This document shows positions 9,382 to 18,685 of a stretch of DNA of 64,000 nucleotides, in pieces (the first letter of the stretch is position 1; every line of letters starts with the position of its first letter). Both the position numbers and the translations under genes were made by a program. The notes under the pieces were generated by a model. That model was not told the DNA's origin. It saw only the letters and a list, made by a program, of their open reading frames with translations, and did no database searches. The stretch is from Metabacillus sediminilitoris (GTDB lineage: Bacteria > Bacillota > Bacilli > Bacillales > Bacillaceae): assembly GCF_009720625.1 (NCBI RefSeq), contig NZ_CP046266.1, positions 815,501 to 879,500 of the forward strand, written 5' to 3'.

Positions 9382-9415
9382 TTTGTTAGTTTTATATCGA
9401 AATAAAACTAACAAA
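9382..9415. promoter_or_regulatory. Perfect 14-bp inverted repeat ahead of chromate transporter genes
   Basis: Arms TTTGTTAGTTTTAT and ATAAAACTAACAAA are separated by 6 nt (ATCGAA). There is no T-run, so a regulator site is more likely than a terminator. It lies about 170 nt before the ywrB-like start and downstream of the Lrp-type gene. Operator role is inferred. Confidence 0.45.
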
Positions 9416-9583
9416 TGAAAAAATATTAACATATGTTTTGAACTCACATCATACTCATGGTAGAAAGTTAGAAAGAATGGGGGATATGAAAATGTTTTCC
9501 TTTGATCAAATATTAGTTGTTTCGTAAATGAATGAGAATGTAATTTGTGTTAATAAAAATTTTGCATCGTAAAGGGTGAGGAT

Positions 9584-10159
9584 ATGAAACAGCTGCAGTT
9601 ATTTTTAGCATTTTTTCGGGTTGGAATATTGGGGTATGGTGGAGGACCATCATCAATACCTCTTGTTCATAAAGAAGTAGTGGATAAGTATAAATGGATG
9701 ACTGATGATGAATTTGCAGATGTCTTAGCATTAGGCAATACGTTGCCTGGTCCAATTGCAACTAAGATGGCGGGCTATATTGGCTATAGAGTAGCTGGAA
9801 TAGTTGGAATGATTAATGCGACACTTTCGACGATTTTACCGACGATTTTACTAATGATTGTATTATTGACGACAATATCTTCGATAAAAGATTATCCATG
9901 GGTTCAGGGAATGACGGCAGCGGTTGTACCAGTGGTGGGGGTTATGTTAGCGACATTAACATGGGACTTTTTAAAAAATTCTAAAAAGTCGTTAGGATGG
10001 ATGAAGTCGATCATCCTAGTCTTTGTGAGTATTTTATTATTAGAATTTTTAGGTTTACATCCGGCTATTTTAATTGGTGTATTGCTGCTTGCAGCTATTG
10101 TAATGAAGGATAAAGGTCGTGAAAAAGATCGAAAAGTAGAAAGAGGGAATGCATCGTGA
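9584..10159 (+). CDS. ywrB: Chromate transporter, N-half subunit (CHR family, YwrB type)
   Basis: A 191-aa half-size CHR protein. Signature near the N-terminus: FFRVGILGYGGGPSSIPLVHKEVV, then WMTDDEFADVLALGNTLPGPIATKMAGYIGY. About five to six membrane segments. Short-chain CHR proteins work as pairs of opposite topology to export chromate or transport an unknown anion; the partner gene overlaps by 4 nt. ATG 9584 follows GGTGAGG. In B. subtilis the equivalent pair confers chromate resistance only when both halves are present. Confidence 0.88.
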   Translation: MKQLQLFLAFFRVGILGYGGGPSSIPLVHKEVVDKYKWMTDDEFADVLALGNTLPGPIATKMAGYIGYRVAGIVGMINATLSTILPTILLMIVLLTTISSIKDYPWVQGMTAAVVPVVGVMLATLTWDFLKNSKKSLGWMKSIILVFVSILLLEFLGLHPAILIGVLLLAAIVMKDKGREKDRKVERGNAS

Positions 10160-10686
10160 TATATTGGGAAATTTTCCTTGCATTTTTCATTCCAGGAATT
10201 CTTGGTTATGGAGGTGGCCCCGCTTCTATTCCCTTAATAGAAAATGAGGTTGTTGATCGATACGGTTGGATGACGGTGAATGAATTCAGTGAAGTACTAG
10301 CGTTAGGAAATGCTCTTCCAGGCCCGATTGCAACAAAGATGGCCGGATATATTGGATATGAACAAGGTGGAGTATTAGGTGGTTTTATCGGGATTTTTGC
10401 TACGGTTGCACCATCACTTATTTTAATGATTGTTCTATTGGGATTTTTATATAAATTTAAAGATTCTCCTAAAGTGAAAAGAATGACCTCATTTATTAGA
10501 CCAACAATTGCGGTATTACTTGGAGTAATGGCTTTAAATTTCTTTTTTACTTCGTACACAGACACTGGAATTTGGCAAACGCTTTTTTTGATCATTATTA
10601 GTTTTTTATTATTAGAGAAATGGAAGGTTCACCCAGCTTTTGTGATAATTGGGGCTATGGGATATGGTGCGATATTTATTACCTGA
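10156..10686 (+). CDS. ywrA: Chromate transporter, C-half subunit (CHR family, YwrA type)
   Basis: A 176-aa half-size CHR protein, similar to the preceding gene: FFIPGILGYGGGPASIPLIENEVV and LALGNALPGPIATKMAGYIGYEQGG. GTG at 10156 overlaps the upstream stop (GTGA), which fits coupled synthesis of a heterodimer. It is closed by a strong bidirectional terminator shared with the convergent permease gene. Confidence 0.88.
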   Translation: MIYWEIFLAFFIPGILGYGGGPASIPLIENEVVDRYGWMTVNEFSEVLALGNALPGPIATKMAGYIGYEQGGVLGGFIGIFATVAPSLILMIVLLGFLYKFKDSPKVKRMTSFIRPTIAVLLGVMALNFFFTSYTDTGIWQTLFLIIISFLLLEKWKVHPAFVIIGAMGYGAIFIT

Positions 10687-10715
10687 TGATTGACAAAAAG
10701 AATAGATAAAATAAG

Positions 10716-10758
10716 AAATCTAACAAAATCTAATTTGAGATTTTGTTAGATTTTTTGT
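10716..10758. terminator. Bidirectional terminator
   Basis: Perfect 16-bp stem AAATCTAACAAAATCT with a 6-nt loop, A-rich on the left and TTTTTT on the right, between convergent genes. Confidence 0.88.
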
Positions 10759-10762
10759 TTAT

Positions 10763-12151
10763 CTAAATTAAAAACATAGCTACAATCGTTGTCACTGCCA
10801 AGCCAATTGAAACTGGCAGTAAATTCTTTCGTGCGAGTTCAAACGGGTCCACACCACAAATAGCTGCTGCCGGAATTAATGCCCAGGGAATTAATGTACC
10901 TCCACCAACCCAAATTGCAGCAACTTGGCCGAGAGCTGTTAAGGTTGCTGTACTTGCTCCAATTGCTGTAGAAAACAATTGAGCGATTGAACCGGCAAGT
11001 GAAATGCCTGAGAAGCCAGATCCGTCAAGCCCTGTTAATACACCGACACCAGTTAATGTAATTGCACCAACTTCAGGTGTCAACGGTACAATATTTGCTA
11101 GTGCAACACCCAAATCATTGACAATTCCTTCAGAATGTTTTGGTAGGTATTCCCCAATGATGGTATAGAAACCTGCATCACCTAAGTAGAAAAATGCTGC
11201 AATTGGGATAACGGGACCAAATACTTTAAAGCCAAATTGAAAACCCTCGATTAGATAACCTGTTGATTTTTCAAGCCCGGTCTTTTTATGTGCTAAGCAA
11301 GTTGTCAAAATCAATATGAGCAGTGCAGTTCCCCCGATTAACGCTGTTGCGTCTCCACCTTGTAAGTTCAATCTGAACATTAAAATAACGTCGATTATAA
11401 AAATAATCGGTATTAGTAAGGCGAGAATTTTTTTTGCAGTCATTGATAAGAGCTTTTCATCTGATCCTTGAATTGGTGCAAAGGTTTCAATTGTTCTAAA
11501 CGTTTTATTTAATTTAATATCTCTCATTAAAAAAAGATAAGCAACGACGGTTGTCACGATCCCCATTGTTAGCACAAGCGGAATACTAGCATGAATAACA
11601 TCTCCGACAGGAATTCCTGCTGCATCAGCAGTAAGTTTTGGTGCGGCTTGAATAATAAAATCACCCGAAAGTGCAATTCCATGCCCGAATAAGTTCATAG
11701 CAATGGCGGTGCCGAGAGCGGGGAGACCTGCTCGAATGGCAACAGGTAATAATACAGCACCTATTAGAGCAACGGCAGGGGAGGGCCAAAAGAAAAATGA
11801 GATGAGCATCATTAAGATACCAATTGTCCAGAATGCTGTTGTTGGATTTTTAATAATTTTAGAGAAAGGTGAAATCATCACCTCATTAATACCTGAAATC
11901 GTTAAAATGTTACTCATTGCGACAATAATGGAAATGACGAGAATGGTTGGTAATAGTTCTGTTATTGCGAAGATAAAGCTATTAAAAAGGCTGCTTACAG
12001 AATCACTAATTGAAAATGTTGATACAGCAGCCAGTGAAAGAATACCAACTATACATACAATGGTTGTATCGCGGCGAAAGAGCATAAAGCCAATGATGGC
12101 TACTATAAATGTGACATAAATCCAATGTACGAGTGTAATATCTACCTCCAC
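10763..12151 (-). CDS. Multi-spanning permease, ion-transporter superfamily type
   Basis: About 462 aa with roughly 11-12 membrane segments and two glycine-rich re-entrant-like blocks (FGHGIALSGDFIIQAAPKLTADAAGIPVGD and VGVLTGLDGSGFSGISLAGSIAQLF). The general layout resembles GntP/IT-superfamily carboxylate or anion permeases, but I cannot name the substrate. GTG 12151 is chosen because GAGGAG lies 8 nt upstream; a GTG at 12160 abuts the ribosome site. It stands alone, convergent with the chromate pair. Confidence 0.65.
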   Translation of the reverse strand: MEVDITLVHWIYVTFIVAIIGFMLFRRDTTIVCIVGILSLAAVSTFSISDSVSSLFNSFIFAITELLPTILVISIIVAMSNILTISGINEVMISPFSKIIKNPTTAFWTIGILMMLISFFFWPSPAVALIGAVLLPVAIRAGLPALGTAIAMNLFGHGIALSGDFIIQAAPKLTADAAGIPVGDVIHASIPLVLTMGIVTTVVAYLFLMRDIKLNKTFRTIETFAPIQGSDEKLLSMTAKKILALLIPIIFIIDVILMFRLNLQGGDATALIGGTALLILILTTCLAHKKTGLEKSTGYLIEGFQFGFKVFGPVIPIAAFFYLGDAGFYTIIGEYLPKHSEGIVNDLGVALANIVPLTPEVGAITLTGVGVLTGLDGSGFSGISLAGSIAQLFSTAIGASTATLTALGQVAAIWVGGGTLIPWALIPAAAICGVDPFELARKNLLPVSIGLAVTTIVAMFLI

Positions 12152-12437
12152 CTGATTCACTCCTCAACAAAAGCCTATAATAGGTTTTTCTATTACAATA
12201 TGAATGAGCAAAACAATTGTGATATAGGTGAGAAAATTATATATGTAGTTCGGAGGAAAGATCATCTAGAAAATTGGGGTATTGTTATGTAGAATCAAGT
12301 TGTCATTTCCAAGGAAATATTGTCAGATATGCACATGTTGTCAAAATCCATTGTTGGATCGCTATAATTTACTATTTGGATAGGTGACTGAAGGAGAGAA
12401 TAACTTTGATAAAGGGGAAATTCTTATTTGATTTATA
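12152..12437. other. Intergenic region upstream of the permease gene
   Basis: A+T-rich sequence with no gene. It should hold the minus-strand promoter of the permease gene and ends at a repeat element; no confident regulatory motif was found. Confidence 0.4.
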
Positions 12438-12656
12438 GGCTCTTTTCGTAAAGATTGTTGTTTTTAAAACGAAAACTATTTAAGGTTGATTGGGGCAGAT
12501 TGCGAGACTCCTGCGGGAGTAGCGGAACAGGTGAGATCCCGCAGGCGTTTACGCCGAGGAGGCTCACCGCCCGCCCCGCGGTCATCGTGCATCTCTCGCT
12601 GCAATCAACCACACCGCATTACTTGGTAAATAGCAACAAAGTATGCGAAAACAGCC
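12438..12656 (+). repeat. MITE-like repeat element, copy 1
   Basis: A 219-bp non-coding element whose ends are imperfect inverted repeats (GGCTCTTTTCGTAAAG... and, on the other strand, GGCTGTTTTCGCATAC...). The core contains several short hairpins (CTCCTGCGGGAG, GGCGTTTACGCC, GGTGAG/CTCACC) and is much more G+C-rich than the surroundings. It is flanked by GATTTATA (12430-12437) and AATTTATA (12657-12664), an 8-bp direct repeat with one mismatch that resembles a target duplication. Two relatives occur at 33196 and 50179. Confidence 0.8.
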
Positions 12657-12702
12657 AATTTATAAAAAAATCCCCTGCTAAACATGCAGAGGAAAGGCTC
12701 AC

Positions 12703-13182
12703 TTAATTGCTCTCATCTTCAACAGATGTGTACTTTGTAAGGTAGGAAGGCCGTGGGAATGTAGATTGTTGTTCAATTCCTGCAATTGATTCATGCCAAG
12801 CAGTAAAGAATTGTTCGTTTTTCCAAAAGGTTAACATAACGTAGGTATCACCTTTTATTGGACGAAGTACTCGTATAGCTGAGATTCCAGCCTGTTTTTC
12901 AATTAGGAGTGCACGGTCAATAAACTTTTTTTCATAAAGTGGTCTTCCTTCAAATGTAACTGGGATATTATTAAACACTGCATAAAATCCATTACTAAGT
13001 TTTCCTGTTGAATGTAATACATCATATTTCATAGGGGAATTGAAAATGGAAGTGTCCTTTGTTTCATGTAAAAGAGCTGCAGTTTGATTATTTGATAAGA
13101 GTCGCAGGTTTTTATCTGGATGTTTTTTTAGTAGATTAGCCAAAAAATCAACAGTTCCATAGGTTATGTATAGTTTCATCAT
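12703..13182 (-). CDS. hmoB: Heme-degrading monooxygenase (HmoB/YhgC type)
   Basis: A 159-aa protein with an antibiotic-biosynthesis-monooxygenase fold in its C-terminal half (AISAIRVLRPIKGDTYVMLTFWKNEQFFTAWHES), matching HmoB/YhgC, which opens heme and releases iron. The N-terminal half (KLYITYGTVDFLANLLKKHPDKNL) is the extra region of the HmoB branch. It is divergent from pbpF and close to hemEH, the same order as in B. subtilis. GGAGAGGTG lies upstream of the double ATG at 13182/13179. The family match is good; heme activity is inferred. Confidence 0.85.
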   Translation of the reverse strand: MMKLYITYGTVDFLANLLKKHPDKNLRLLSNNQTAALLHETKDTSIFNSPMKYDVLHSTGKLSNGFYAVFNNIPVTFEGRPLYEKKFIDRALLIEKQAGISAIRVLRPIKGDTYVMLTFWKNEQFFTAWHESIAGIEQQSTFPRPSYLTKYTSVEDESN

Positions 13183-13318
13183 TTCATCACCTCTCCATTA
13201 AATATGCTGTCCTTTACCTTTAATATACCAATTAATTATAAAAGGAAAACCATTTTTGGTTTTTATCACATATACCTGCCTATTTTTAACAATACTAACA
13301 ATATAAAGGGGTGATCGG

Positions 13319-15457
13319 ATGAGAAAAAAGCTTTTTTTACCCGTAATTAGTTTATGCTTGATAGCAATCCTCTCTTTATTAGGATATTTATTTATCATTT
13401 TTATGGGGAATTACGTGATTGATGAAGAAAAATTAGTTATGAACACTGCTTCGAAGTTAGTTGATATAGAGGGAAATGAAATTACAAAGTTATTCTTAGA
13501 AAATCGGGAGCTTGTAAATATTTCAGAGATTCCAGATCATGTACAACAAGCATTTATTTCTGTTGAGGATCAACGGTTTTATGAGCATAATGGTATTGAT
13601 CTTAGAGCAATTGGCCGGGCACTTTATAGGGATATTCTAGCAGGAGGAAAAGTAGAAGGCGGCAGCACGATTACACAGCAATTAGCAAAGAATACTTTTC
13701 TTACAAATGATAAATCCTTTCTTCGAAAAACGAAAGAAGCGATTATCTCTATAAATTTAGAAAGACGGTATAGCAAAGCAAAAATACTAGAAATGTACTT
13801 AAACCAAGTTTATTTTGGACATGGTGCATATGGTATTCAGTCTGCAGCTAAATTGTATTTTAATAAAGATGTCTCGAAGCTGACATTAGAAGAAGGTGCG
13901 TTATTAGCAGGAATACCAAAAGCACCCTCTACCTATTCTCCGATCTTAAATGTAGAAAAGAGTAAAGAACGCAGAGATGTCATTTTAAGTTTAATGGGTG
14001 ATCAACAGTATATTACCTATGATGAAGTAGTGAGAACACATGGGAAAACAGTGAAGCTGCAAGTAAACAAAAAAGAGGAAAGGCCTTGGTTATCAACATA
14101 TATTGATATGGTGTTTGACGAAGCAAAAGAAAAATATGCCCTTTCAAATGAAGAAATGCTTAGGGGAGGATATACGATTACAGTCCCACTTCAGGTTGAA
14201 CTTCAGAAATCTGCTTATGACTTATTTCAAAAAAATGAGTATTTTCCAGGAACAGATCAATCTGTACAAGGTGCATTTATTCTTATTGATAATAAATCAG
14301 GCGGTGTTATCTCAGCCATTGGAGGAAGGGATTATGTACCTAAAGGGCTAAATCGATTAAATGTCACCAGACAACCTGGCTCCACATTTAAACCAATCGC
14401 TGTTTATGCACCATCTATCGAATCAAATCTTTTCCACCCTTATTCGTTATTGAAAGATCAGAAGATCACATATGAAAATTACACACCAGAAAATAATGAT
14501 CATCACTATGAGGGTAAGGTAACAATGTTTGATGCCATCATTTCATCGAAAAATGCCGCAGCAGTATGGACCTTATCTGAGTTAGGAATCCCTAAAAGTA
14601 AAGAGTACTTAAAAAAAGTAGGGATTTCGATAAAAGATGAGGGATTAGCCATCGCATTAGGCGGTTTGTCGAAAGGTGTAACACCTGTACAAATGGCTAA
14701 TGCATACCGTACTTTTACAGCCAATGGGAAATACAGTGAACAACACTTTATTGATAAAATAACGAATCGAGATGGCGAAGTAATTGCAGAAAATTTACCA
14801 GATGAAAAACAAGTGTATTCGCCGCAAACAGCATGGGAAATGACAAGAATGCTCCAGCATGTAGTAAGTGAGGGGACAGCAAAGAGCGGATTTTTTCATG
14901 GAGAATTAGCTGGAAAAACAGGTACAACAAGTTACCCGAACATAAAAGGTGCAGCCAAGGATGCGTGGTTTGTTGGGTTTACTGAAAATGTCGTTGGTGC
15001 ACTTTGGATGGGCTATGATAAGACAGATGACCAACATTATCTTAAACACGGTAGTGCATATCCTACCAAATTATTTAAAGATATTTTGACAGATGCGAAT
15101 TGGGATCAAAATGTCGCATTTTCAGTTCCCGAAGGAGTAAAAGACTTAGGAAGCCCGATTAGGATCGAAAATATCGACAATGTTGAGGCAAAGTATACAT
15201 TCAAGCCTATGGGATTAATTACATTAACTCTGGAATGGGATGCTCAGGAGGATGATCGTGTTGAGTATCGAATCTACGAACAATCGGATAAAGAACAGAA
15301 GCTTGTTGGGACAGTTACTGGAAAGGGATATTTTGAAATTCCTTATGTGAATATTTTTTCCAATAATGTATATAAAGTGGCTCCATATAATGTCCAAACG
15401 AAACAGGAAGGTGTCGCTACAGAATTCGTTAAACCCCGCTTTTTTAGTGCAAATTAA
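13319..15457 (+). CDS. pbpF: Class A penicillin-binding protein (PbpF type)
   Basis: A 712-aa bifunctional peptidoglycan synthase with an N-terminal membrane anchor (residues 5-30). The glycosyltransferase domain has EDQRFYEHNGID (catalytic Glu83), GGSTITQQLAKN (115-125) and the RKTKEAIISINLERRYSK block. The transpeptidase domain has the three penicillin-binding motifs: STFK (Ser355), SKN (410-412) and KTG (533-535). It ends with a fibronectin-like beta region. In B. subtilis the PbpF homologue acts in forespore/spore-germ wall synthesis. GGGGTGAT precedes ATG 13319. Its position between hmoB and hemE matches B. subtilis. Confidence 0.93.
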   Translation: MRKKLFLPVISLCLIAILSLLGYLFIIFMGNYVIDEEKLVMNTASKLVDIEGNEITKLFLENRELVNISEIPDHVQQAFISVEDQRFYEHNGIDLRAIGRALYRDILAGGKVEGGSTITQQLAKNTFLTNDKSFLRKTKEAIISINLERRYSKAKILEMYLNQVYFGHGAYGIQSAAKLYFNKDVSKLTLEEGALLAGIPKAPSTYSPILNVEKSKERRDVILSLMGDQQYITYDEVVRTHGKTVKLQVNKKEERPWLSTYIDMVFDEAKEKYALSNEEMLRGGYTITVPLQVELQKSAYDLFQKNEYFPGTDQSVQGAFILIDNKSGGVISAIGGRDYVPKGLNRLNVTRQPGSTFKPIAVYAPSIESNLFHPYSLLKDQKITYENYTPENNDHHYEGKVTMFDAIISSKNAAAVWTLSELGIPKSKEYLKKVGISIKDEGLAIALGGLSKGVTPVQMANAYRTFTANGKYSEQHFIDKITNRDGEVIAENLPDEKQVYSPQTAWEMTRMLQHVVSEGTAKSGFFHGELAGKTGTTSYPNIKGAAKDAWFVGFTENVVGALWMGYDKTDDQHYLKHGSAYPTKLFKDILTDANWDQNVAFSVPEGVKDLGSPIRIENIDNVEAKYTFKPMGLITLTLEWDAQEDDRVEYRIYEQSDKEQKLVGTVTGKGYFEIPYVNIFSNNVYKVAPYNVQTKQEGVATEFVKPRFFSAN

Positions 15458-15763
15458 TAGATAGGAAGTCCCTATATATCAGTATTTCGTCTATTTTTCG
15501 ACATTTATTCATCATAGCTATACAACAGGAATTGAAAGCGGTATAGTTGAAAGTGGTAAGGTTATAACATAGAATAAATATTATATTATAATAAGTATTA
15601 TTTAATAAAGGGTTTTTCCCTAGTGTAATAAGTGAAAAAGTATAAATATTGATACAAAATGTGTAGGTCTAGCTCCAACGTCTAGCCTTAGGAATCAAAA
15701 GATTATATGCTCAAGGTTATACAAGAGCTTACACATTTCTGAGTAGAAAGGTGGACGTTTTTA
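15458..15763. other. Intergenic region before hemE
   Basis: A+T-rich 306-nt gap. The first part has no recognisable feature. At 15661-15738 lies a segment that can fold with ends TGTGTA...TACACA and inner arms CTAGCTC/GAGCT; its left half (GTCTAGCTCCAACGTCTAG) resembles a dispersed Bacillaceae repeat remembered from other genomes. It must lie in the hemE leader or promoter region. Confidence 0.4.
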
Positions 15764-16816
15764 ATGGCTGATAAAAGAATAAATGATACGTTCCTAAAAG
15801 CGTGTCGTGGGCAAAAAACGGACTATGTTCCGGTTTGGTATATGAGACAAGCAGGGCGGTCACAGCCTGAATATCGTGCAATTAAAGAAAAATACAGCCT
15901 TTTTGAAATTACACATCAGCCTGAACTTTGTGCATATGTAACAAAATTGCCTGTTGATCAGTATGATGTAGATGCTGCAATTCTTTATAAAGATATTATG
16001 ACACCTCTTCCGGCAATTGGGGTAAATGTTGAAATTAAAACAGGGATTGGCCCGGTTATTGATAATCCAATTCGCTCCTTAAGTGATGTTGAAAAGTTAG
16101 GAGAGATTGACCCTGAAAGTGATATTCCATATGTATTAGATACAATTAAACTCCTTACTGAGGAACAGCTGGAAGTTCCACTAATTGGATTTACTGGAGC
16201 TCCGTTTACGTTAGCAAGCTATATGATTGAAGGCGGTCCCTCTAAAAATTATAACAAAACAAAAGCTTTTATGTATTCCGAACCTAAAGCATGGTTTGCC
16301 CTGATGGATAAACTTGCTGAAATGGGTATTACATATGTTAAATCACAAATAAAAGCAGGTGCCAGTGCAATACAAGTATTTGATTCATGGGTTGGTGCGC
16401 TTAATGTAGCAGATTACCGCTTCTATATTAAACCAGCAATGGAAAGAATTTTCAGTGAGCTGAAAAATGAAAATGTGCCTTTAATCATGTTTGGTGTTGG
16501 GGCAAGTCATCTTGCGAAGGAATGGCATGATTTGCCTCTTGATGTGGTTGGGCTTGATTGGAGACTTCAAGTTGAAGAGGCTCGTGCAATGGGATTAACG
16601 AAAACACTGCAAGGTAATCTTGACCCAGCGATTTTACTCTCACCTTGGGAAGTGATTGAAGAAAGAGCAGCAGCGATCCTTGAACAGGGAATGCAGCAAG
16701 ATGGATATATTTTCAACCTGGGACATGGTATATTCCCGGATGTGAATCCTGAGACATTAAAGAAATTAACGACGTTTATTCACGACTACTCAAAGAAGGT
16801 AAAAGTTAGCTTATAA
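15764..16816 (+). CDS. hemE: Uroporphyrinogen decarboxylase
   Basis: A 350-aa enzyme of full family length that decarboxylates uroporphyrinogen III to coproporphyrinogen III. The first signature [16 protein letters not shown] (residues about 20-35) carries the catalytic arginines; [17 protein letters not shown] and VVGLDWRLQ are also family blocks. AAAGGTGGA precedes ATG 15764. It is followed 53 nt later by hemH, the normal hemEH order of Gram-positive heme operons. Confidence 0.96.
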   Translation: MADKRINDTFLKACRGQKTDYVPVWYMRQAGRSQPEYRAIKEKYSLFEITHQPELCAYVTKLPVDQYDVDAAILYKDIMTPLPAIGVNVEIKTGIGPVIDNPIRSLSDVEKLGEIDPESDIPYVLDTIKLLTEEQLEVPLIGFTGAPFTLASYMIEGGPSKNYNKTKAFMYSEPKAWFALMDKLAEMGITYVKSQIKAGASAIQVFDSWVGALNVADYRFYIKPAMERIFSELKNENVPLIMFGVGASHLAKEWHDLPLDVVGLDWRLQVEEARAMGLTKTLQGNLDPAILLSPWEVIEERAAAILEQGMQQDGYIFNLGHGIFPDVNPETLKKLTTFIHDYSKKVKVSL

Positions 16817-16869
16817 CACCACTTTTATAGAACTGGACGAAGATTGAGACAAACTAGAGGTGAATCACT

Positions 16870-17802
16870 TTGTACAAGAAAAAAATGGGACTATTAGTCA
16901 TGGCATATGGAACGCCATACAAAGAAGAAGATATTGAACGCTATTATACACATATCCGTCATGGTCGAAAGCCCTCACCAGAGATGCTTCAAGATTTAAA
17001 AGATCGTTACGAAGCAATTGGTGGAATCTCCCCGCTAGCAAAAATAACGGTTGAACAAGGCGAGAAGCTTGAGCAGCACTTAAATGAAGTTCAAGATGAT
17101 ATAGAGTTTAAACTATATATTGGACTAAAGCATATTGAACCTTTTATTGAAGATGCTGTAAAACAGATGCATGAAGATGGAATCACAGAAGCTGTAAGTA
17201 TTGTATTAGCTCCGCATTTTTCTACCTTCAGTGTTAAGTCCTATAATGGGCGTGCAAAAGAAGAAGCAGAAAAGTTTGGTATTTCAATCAAATCTGTTGA
17301 GAGCTGGTACACTGAGCCGAAATTTATTACGTACTGGTCTAATCGGGTAAAAGAAACATATGAGAGCATGGCTGCTGATGAAAGGGAGACAGCAATACTT
17401 GTCGTATCAGCTCACAGTCTTCCTGAAAAAATTACGACATATGGTGACCCATATCCACAGCAATTACAAGAAACAGCTGAGCTAATTGCAGAGGCTGCGG
17501 GAATAAAAGATTATGCAATTGGGTGGCAAAGTGCAGGAAATACGCCCGAACCTTGGTTAGGACCAGATGTTCAAGATCTAACAAGAGATTTATATAACAA
17601 AGGCTATAACACCTTTGTATATACTCCGGTTGGTTTTGTTGCTGACCATCTTGAGGTATTATATGATAATGATTACGAATGTAAGGTTGTAACAGATGAG
17701 CTTGGAGCTGCCTATTATCGCCCTGAAATGCCGAATGCTCAACCAGAATTTATTGATTGCCTTGCTACAGTTGTACTTAAAAAGCTGAAAGAAAGTAACT
17801 AG
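16870..17802 (+). CDS. hemH: Ferrochelatase (coproporphyrin ferrochelatase type)
   Basis: A 310-aa monomeric ferrochelatase that inserts iron into the porphyrin. Active-site histidine is in [18 protein letters not shown], and the metal-site glutamate in [19 protein letters not shown] 16870 follows AGAGGTGA; no other start fits. In B. subtilis the third gene of this operon is hemY; here a terminator follows immediately and the next gene is an unrelated convergent VOC protein, so hemY must be elsewhere or absent. Confidence 0.96.
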   Translation: MYKKKMGLLVMAYGTPYKEEDIERYYTHIRHGRKPSPEMLQDLKDRYEAIGGISPLAKITVEQGEKLEQHLNEVQDDIEFKLYIGLKHIEPFIEDAVKQMHEDGITEAVSIVLAPHFSTFSVKSYNGRAKEEAEKFGISIKSVESWYTEPKFITYWSNRVKETYESMAADERETAILVVSAHSLPEKITTYGDPYPQQLQETAELIAEAAGIKDYAIGWQSAGNTPEPWLGPDVQDLTRDLYNKGYNTFVYTPVGFVADHLEVLYDNDYECKVVTDELGAAYYRPEMPNAQPEFIDCLATVVLKKLKESN

Positions 17803-17830
17803 AATATAAAAGTTGATTAGACGTTTTCAC

Positions 17831-17874
17831 AAAAAACAGTGGATGATGATAAATTCAGGTCCACTGTTTTTTTA
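17831..17874. terminator. Terminator after hemH
   Basis: ACAGTGGA ... TCCACTGT stem flanked by A6 and T7; likely works for hemH and for the convergent gene. Confidence 0.85.
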
Positions 17875-17962
17875 TGTGCGATCCTAAATAGGAGTGACAA
17901 CATATTTTGGAACATTTTTAATACTTCTCCTGTGAGCAGCTTCAATACAACCTGCAATAACT

Positions 17963-18385
17963 TTATTCTTTTACTTCTAAATGCGGATTCCATACTGCCT
18001 CCCATAAGTGGCCGTCCGGGTCTTGGAAGTAGCCTGAATATCCTCCCCAAAATGTATCCTGTGCAGGAACAGTGATCGTAGCACCAGCCTTCATTGCCAG
18101 TTCCATCACTTCATCGACTTCTTCTTTACTATTAACATTGTGTCCAATCGTAAATTCTGTAGGACTTGGCACCGATTGATTTAGATTAGAATCATGGGCT
18201 ATATCCTTTCGATTCCAAATTGCGAGCTTTAAGCCTGATTGTAGGTCGAAAAAGGCCACGGCACCATGTTCAAATTCTTCGCCAATGATACCTTCTGTTG
18301 GCAGACCAAGACCATCACGATAAAACTTCAATGATCTTTCCAGATTATCTACACCTAAAGTAATGACGCTTATTCTCGGTTTCAT
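17963..18385 (-). CDS. VOC (glyoxalase/bleomycin resistance) superfamily protein
   Basis: A 140-aa protein with a paired beta-alpha-beta fold: ISVITLGVDNLERSLKFYRDGLGLPTEGI at the N-terminus and SGYFQDPDGHLWEAVWNP near the C-terminus, including the metal-ligand glutamate position. ATG 18385 has GGGAGG upstream; upstream in-frame codons lack a ribosome site. Function within the superfamily (lyase, dioxygenase or resistance protein) is not determined by the sequence. Confidence 0.8.
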   Translation of the reverse strand: MKPRISVITLGVDNLERSLKFYRDGLGLPTEGIIGEEFEHGAVAFFDLQSGLKLAIWNRKDIAHDSNLNQSVPSPTEFTIGHNVNSKEEVDEVMELAMKAGATITVPAQDTFWGGYSGYFQDPDGHLWEAVWNPHLEVKE

Positions 18386-18504
18386 TAAGAAATAACCTCC
18401 CTTGTAGCTAATAGTTTCTTTTTTCATTTTCGACATAAAAAAAATAATTCCTCTGAATCTCAATTTGGTAACTATATCATGAAAAGCTTCACTAATTAAT
18501 TGTG

Positions 18505-18576
18505 GAAAGTTTTTTCTTCAACATATTATTCGAGAAAAAATTTCTTTCATATTTATTGAATTAAGAAAAAAATTTC
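18505..18576. promoter_or_regulatory. Three RpiR-type operator candidates upstream of the first gntP paralogue
   Basis: GAAAGTTTTTTC (18505-18516), GAAAAAATTTC (18534-18544) and GAAAAAAATTTC (18565-18576) all fit GAAA-N3/4-TTTC. The third lies inside the promoter spacer. The same motif recurs next to the other gnt genes and the RpiR regulator. Confidence 0.6.
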
Positions 18577-18584
18577 TTTATAAT
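18556..18584 (+). promoter_or_regulatory. Sigma-A promoter for the first gntP paralogue
   Basis: TTGAAT (18556-18561), 17-nt spacer, TATAAT (18579-18584). The spacer is largely filled by an operator-like palindrome. It implies a leader of about 260 nt that contains two cre-like sites. Confidence 0.7.
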
Positions 18585-18685
18585 GATTTTATTACGACAA
18601 AATTCTATTAAAATATACAAATTCTGACTAACATACATTTCTTATCGAATACTAAGAAAAAGTGTTAGCAAAAAAGAAGGTTGTT

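Larger units (their letters stand above)
9148..9583. other. Intergenic region between ywrC-like and ywrB-like genes
   Basis: A+T-rich 436-nt gap. It holds a terminator-like stem (9176-9210), a perfect 14-bp inverted repeat (9382-9415) and, near 9478-9525, a possible very short reading frame (MFSFDQILVVS) that has no convincing support. Nothing else recognisable. Confidence 0.5.

Noticed and set aside
9478..9530. Leader peptide ahead of the chromate transporter genes
   Set aside because: The 11-16-codon frame lacks an amino-acid bias and an attenuator structure.
11703..12119. 138-codon plus-strand reading frame
   Set aside because: Antisense shadow of the ion-transporter-type permease gene.
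12455..12706. 83-codon plus-strand reading frame
   Set aside because: It lies mostly inside a non-coding repeat element, has no ribosome site, and its composition follows the repeat's hairpins.
17839..18075. 78-codon plus-strand reading frame after hemH
   Set aside because: It starts in the hemH terminator and runs antisense to the VOC gene; it is not hemY or a remnant of it.
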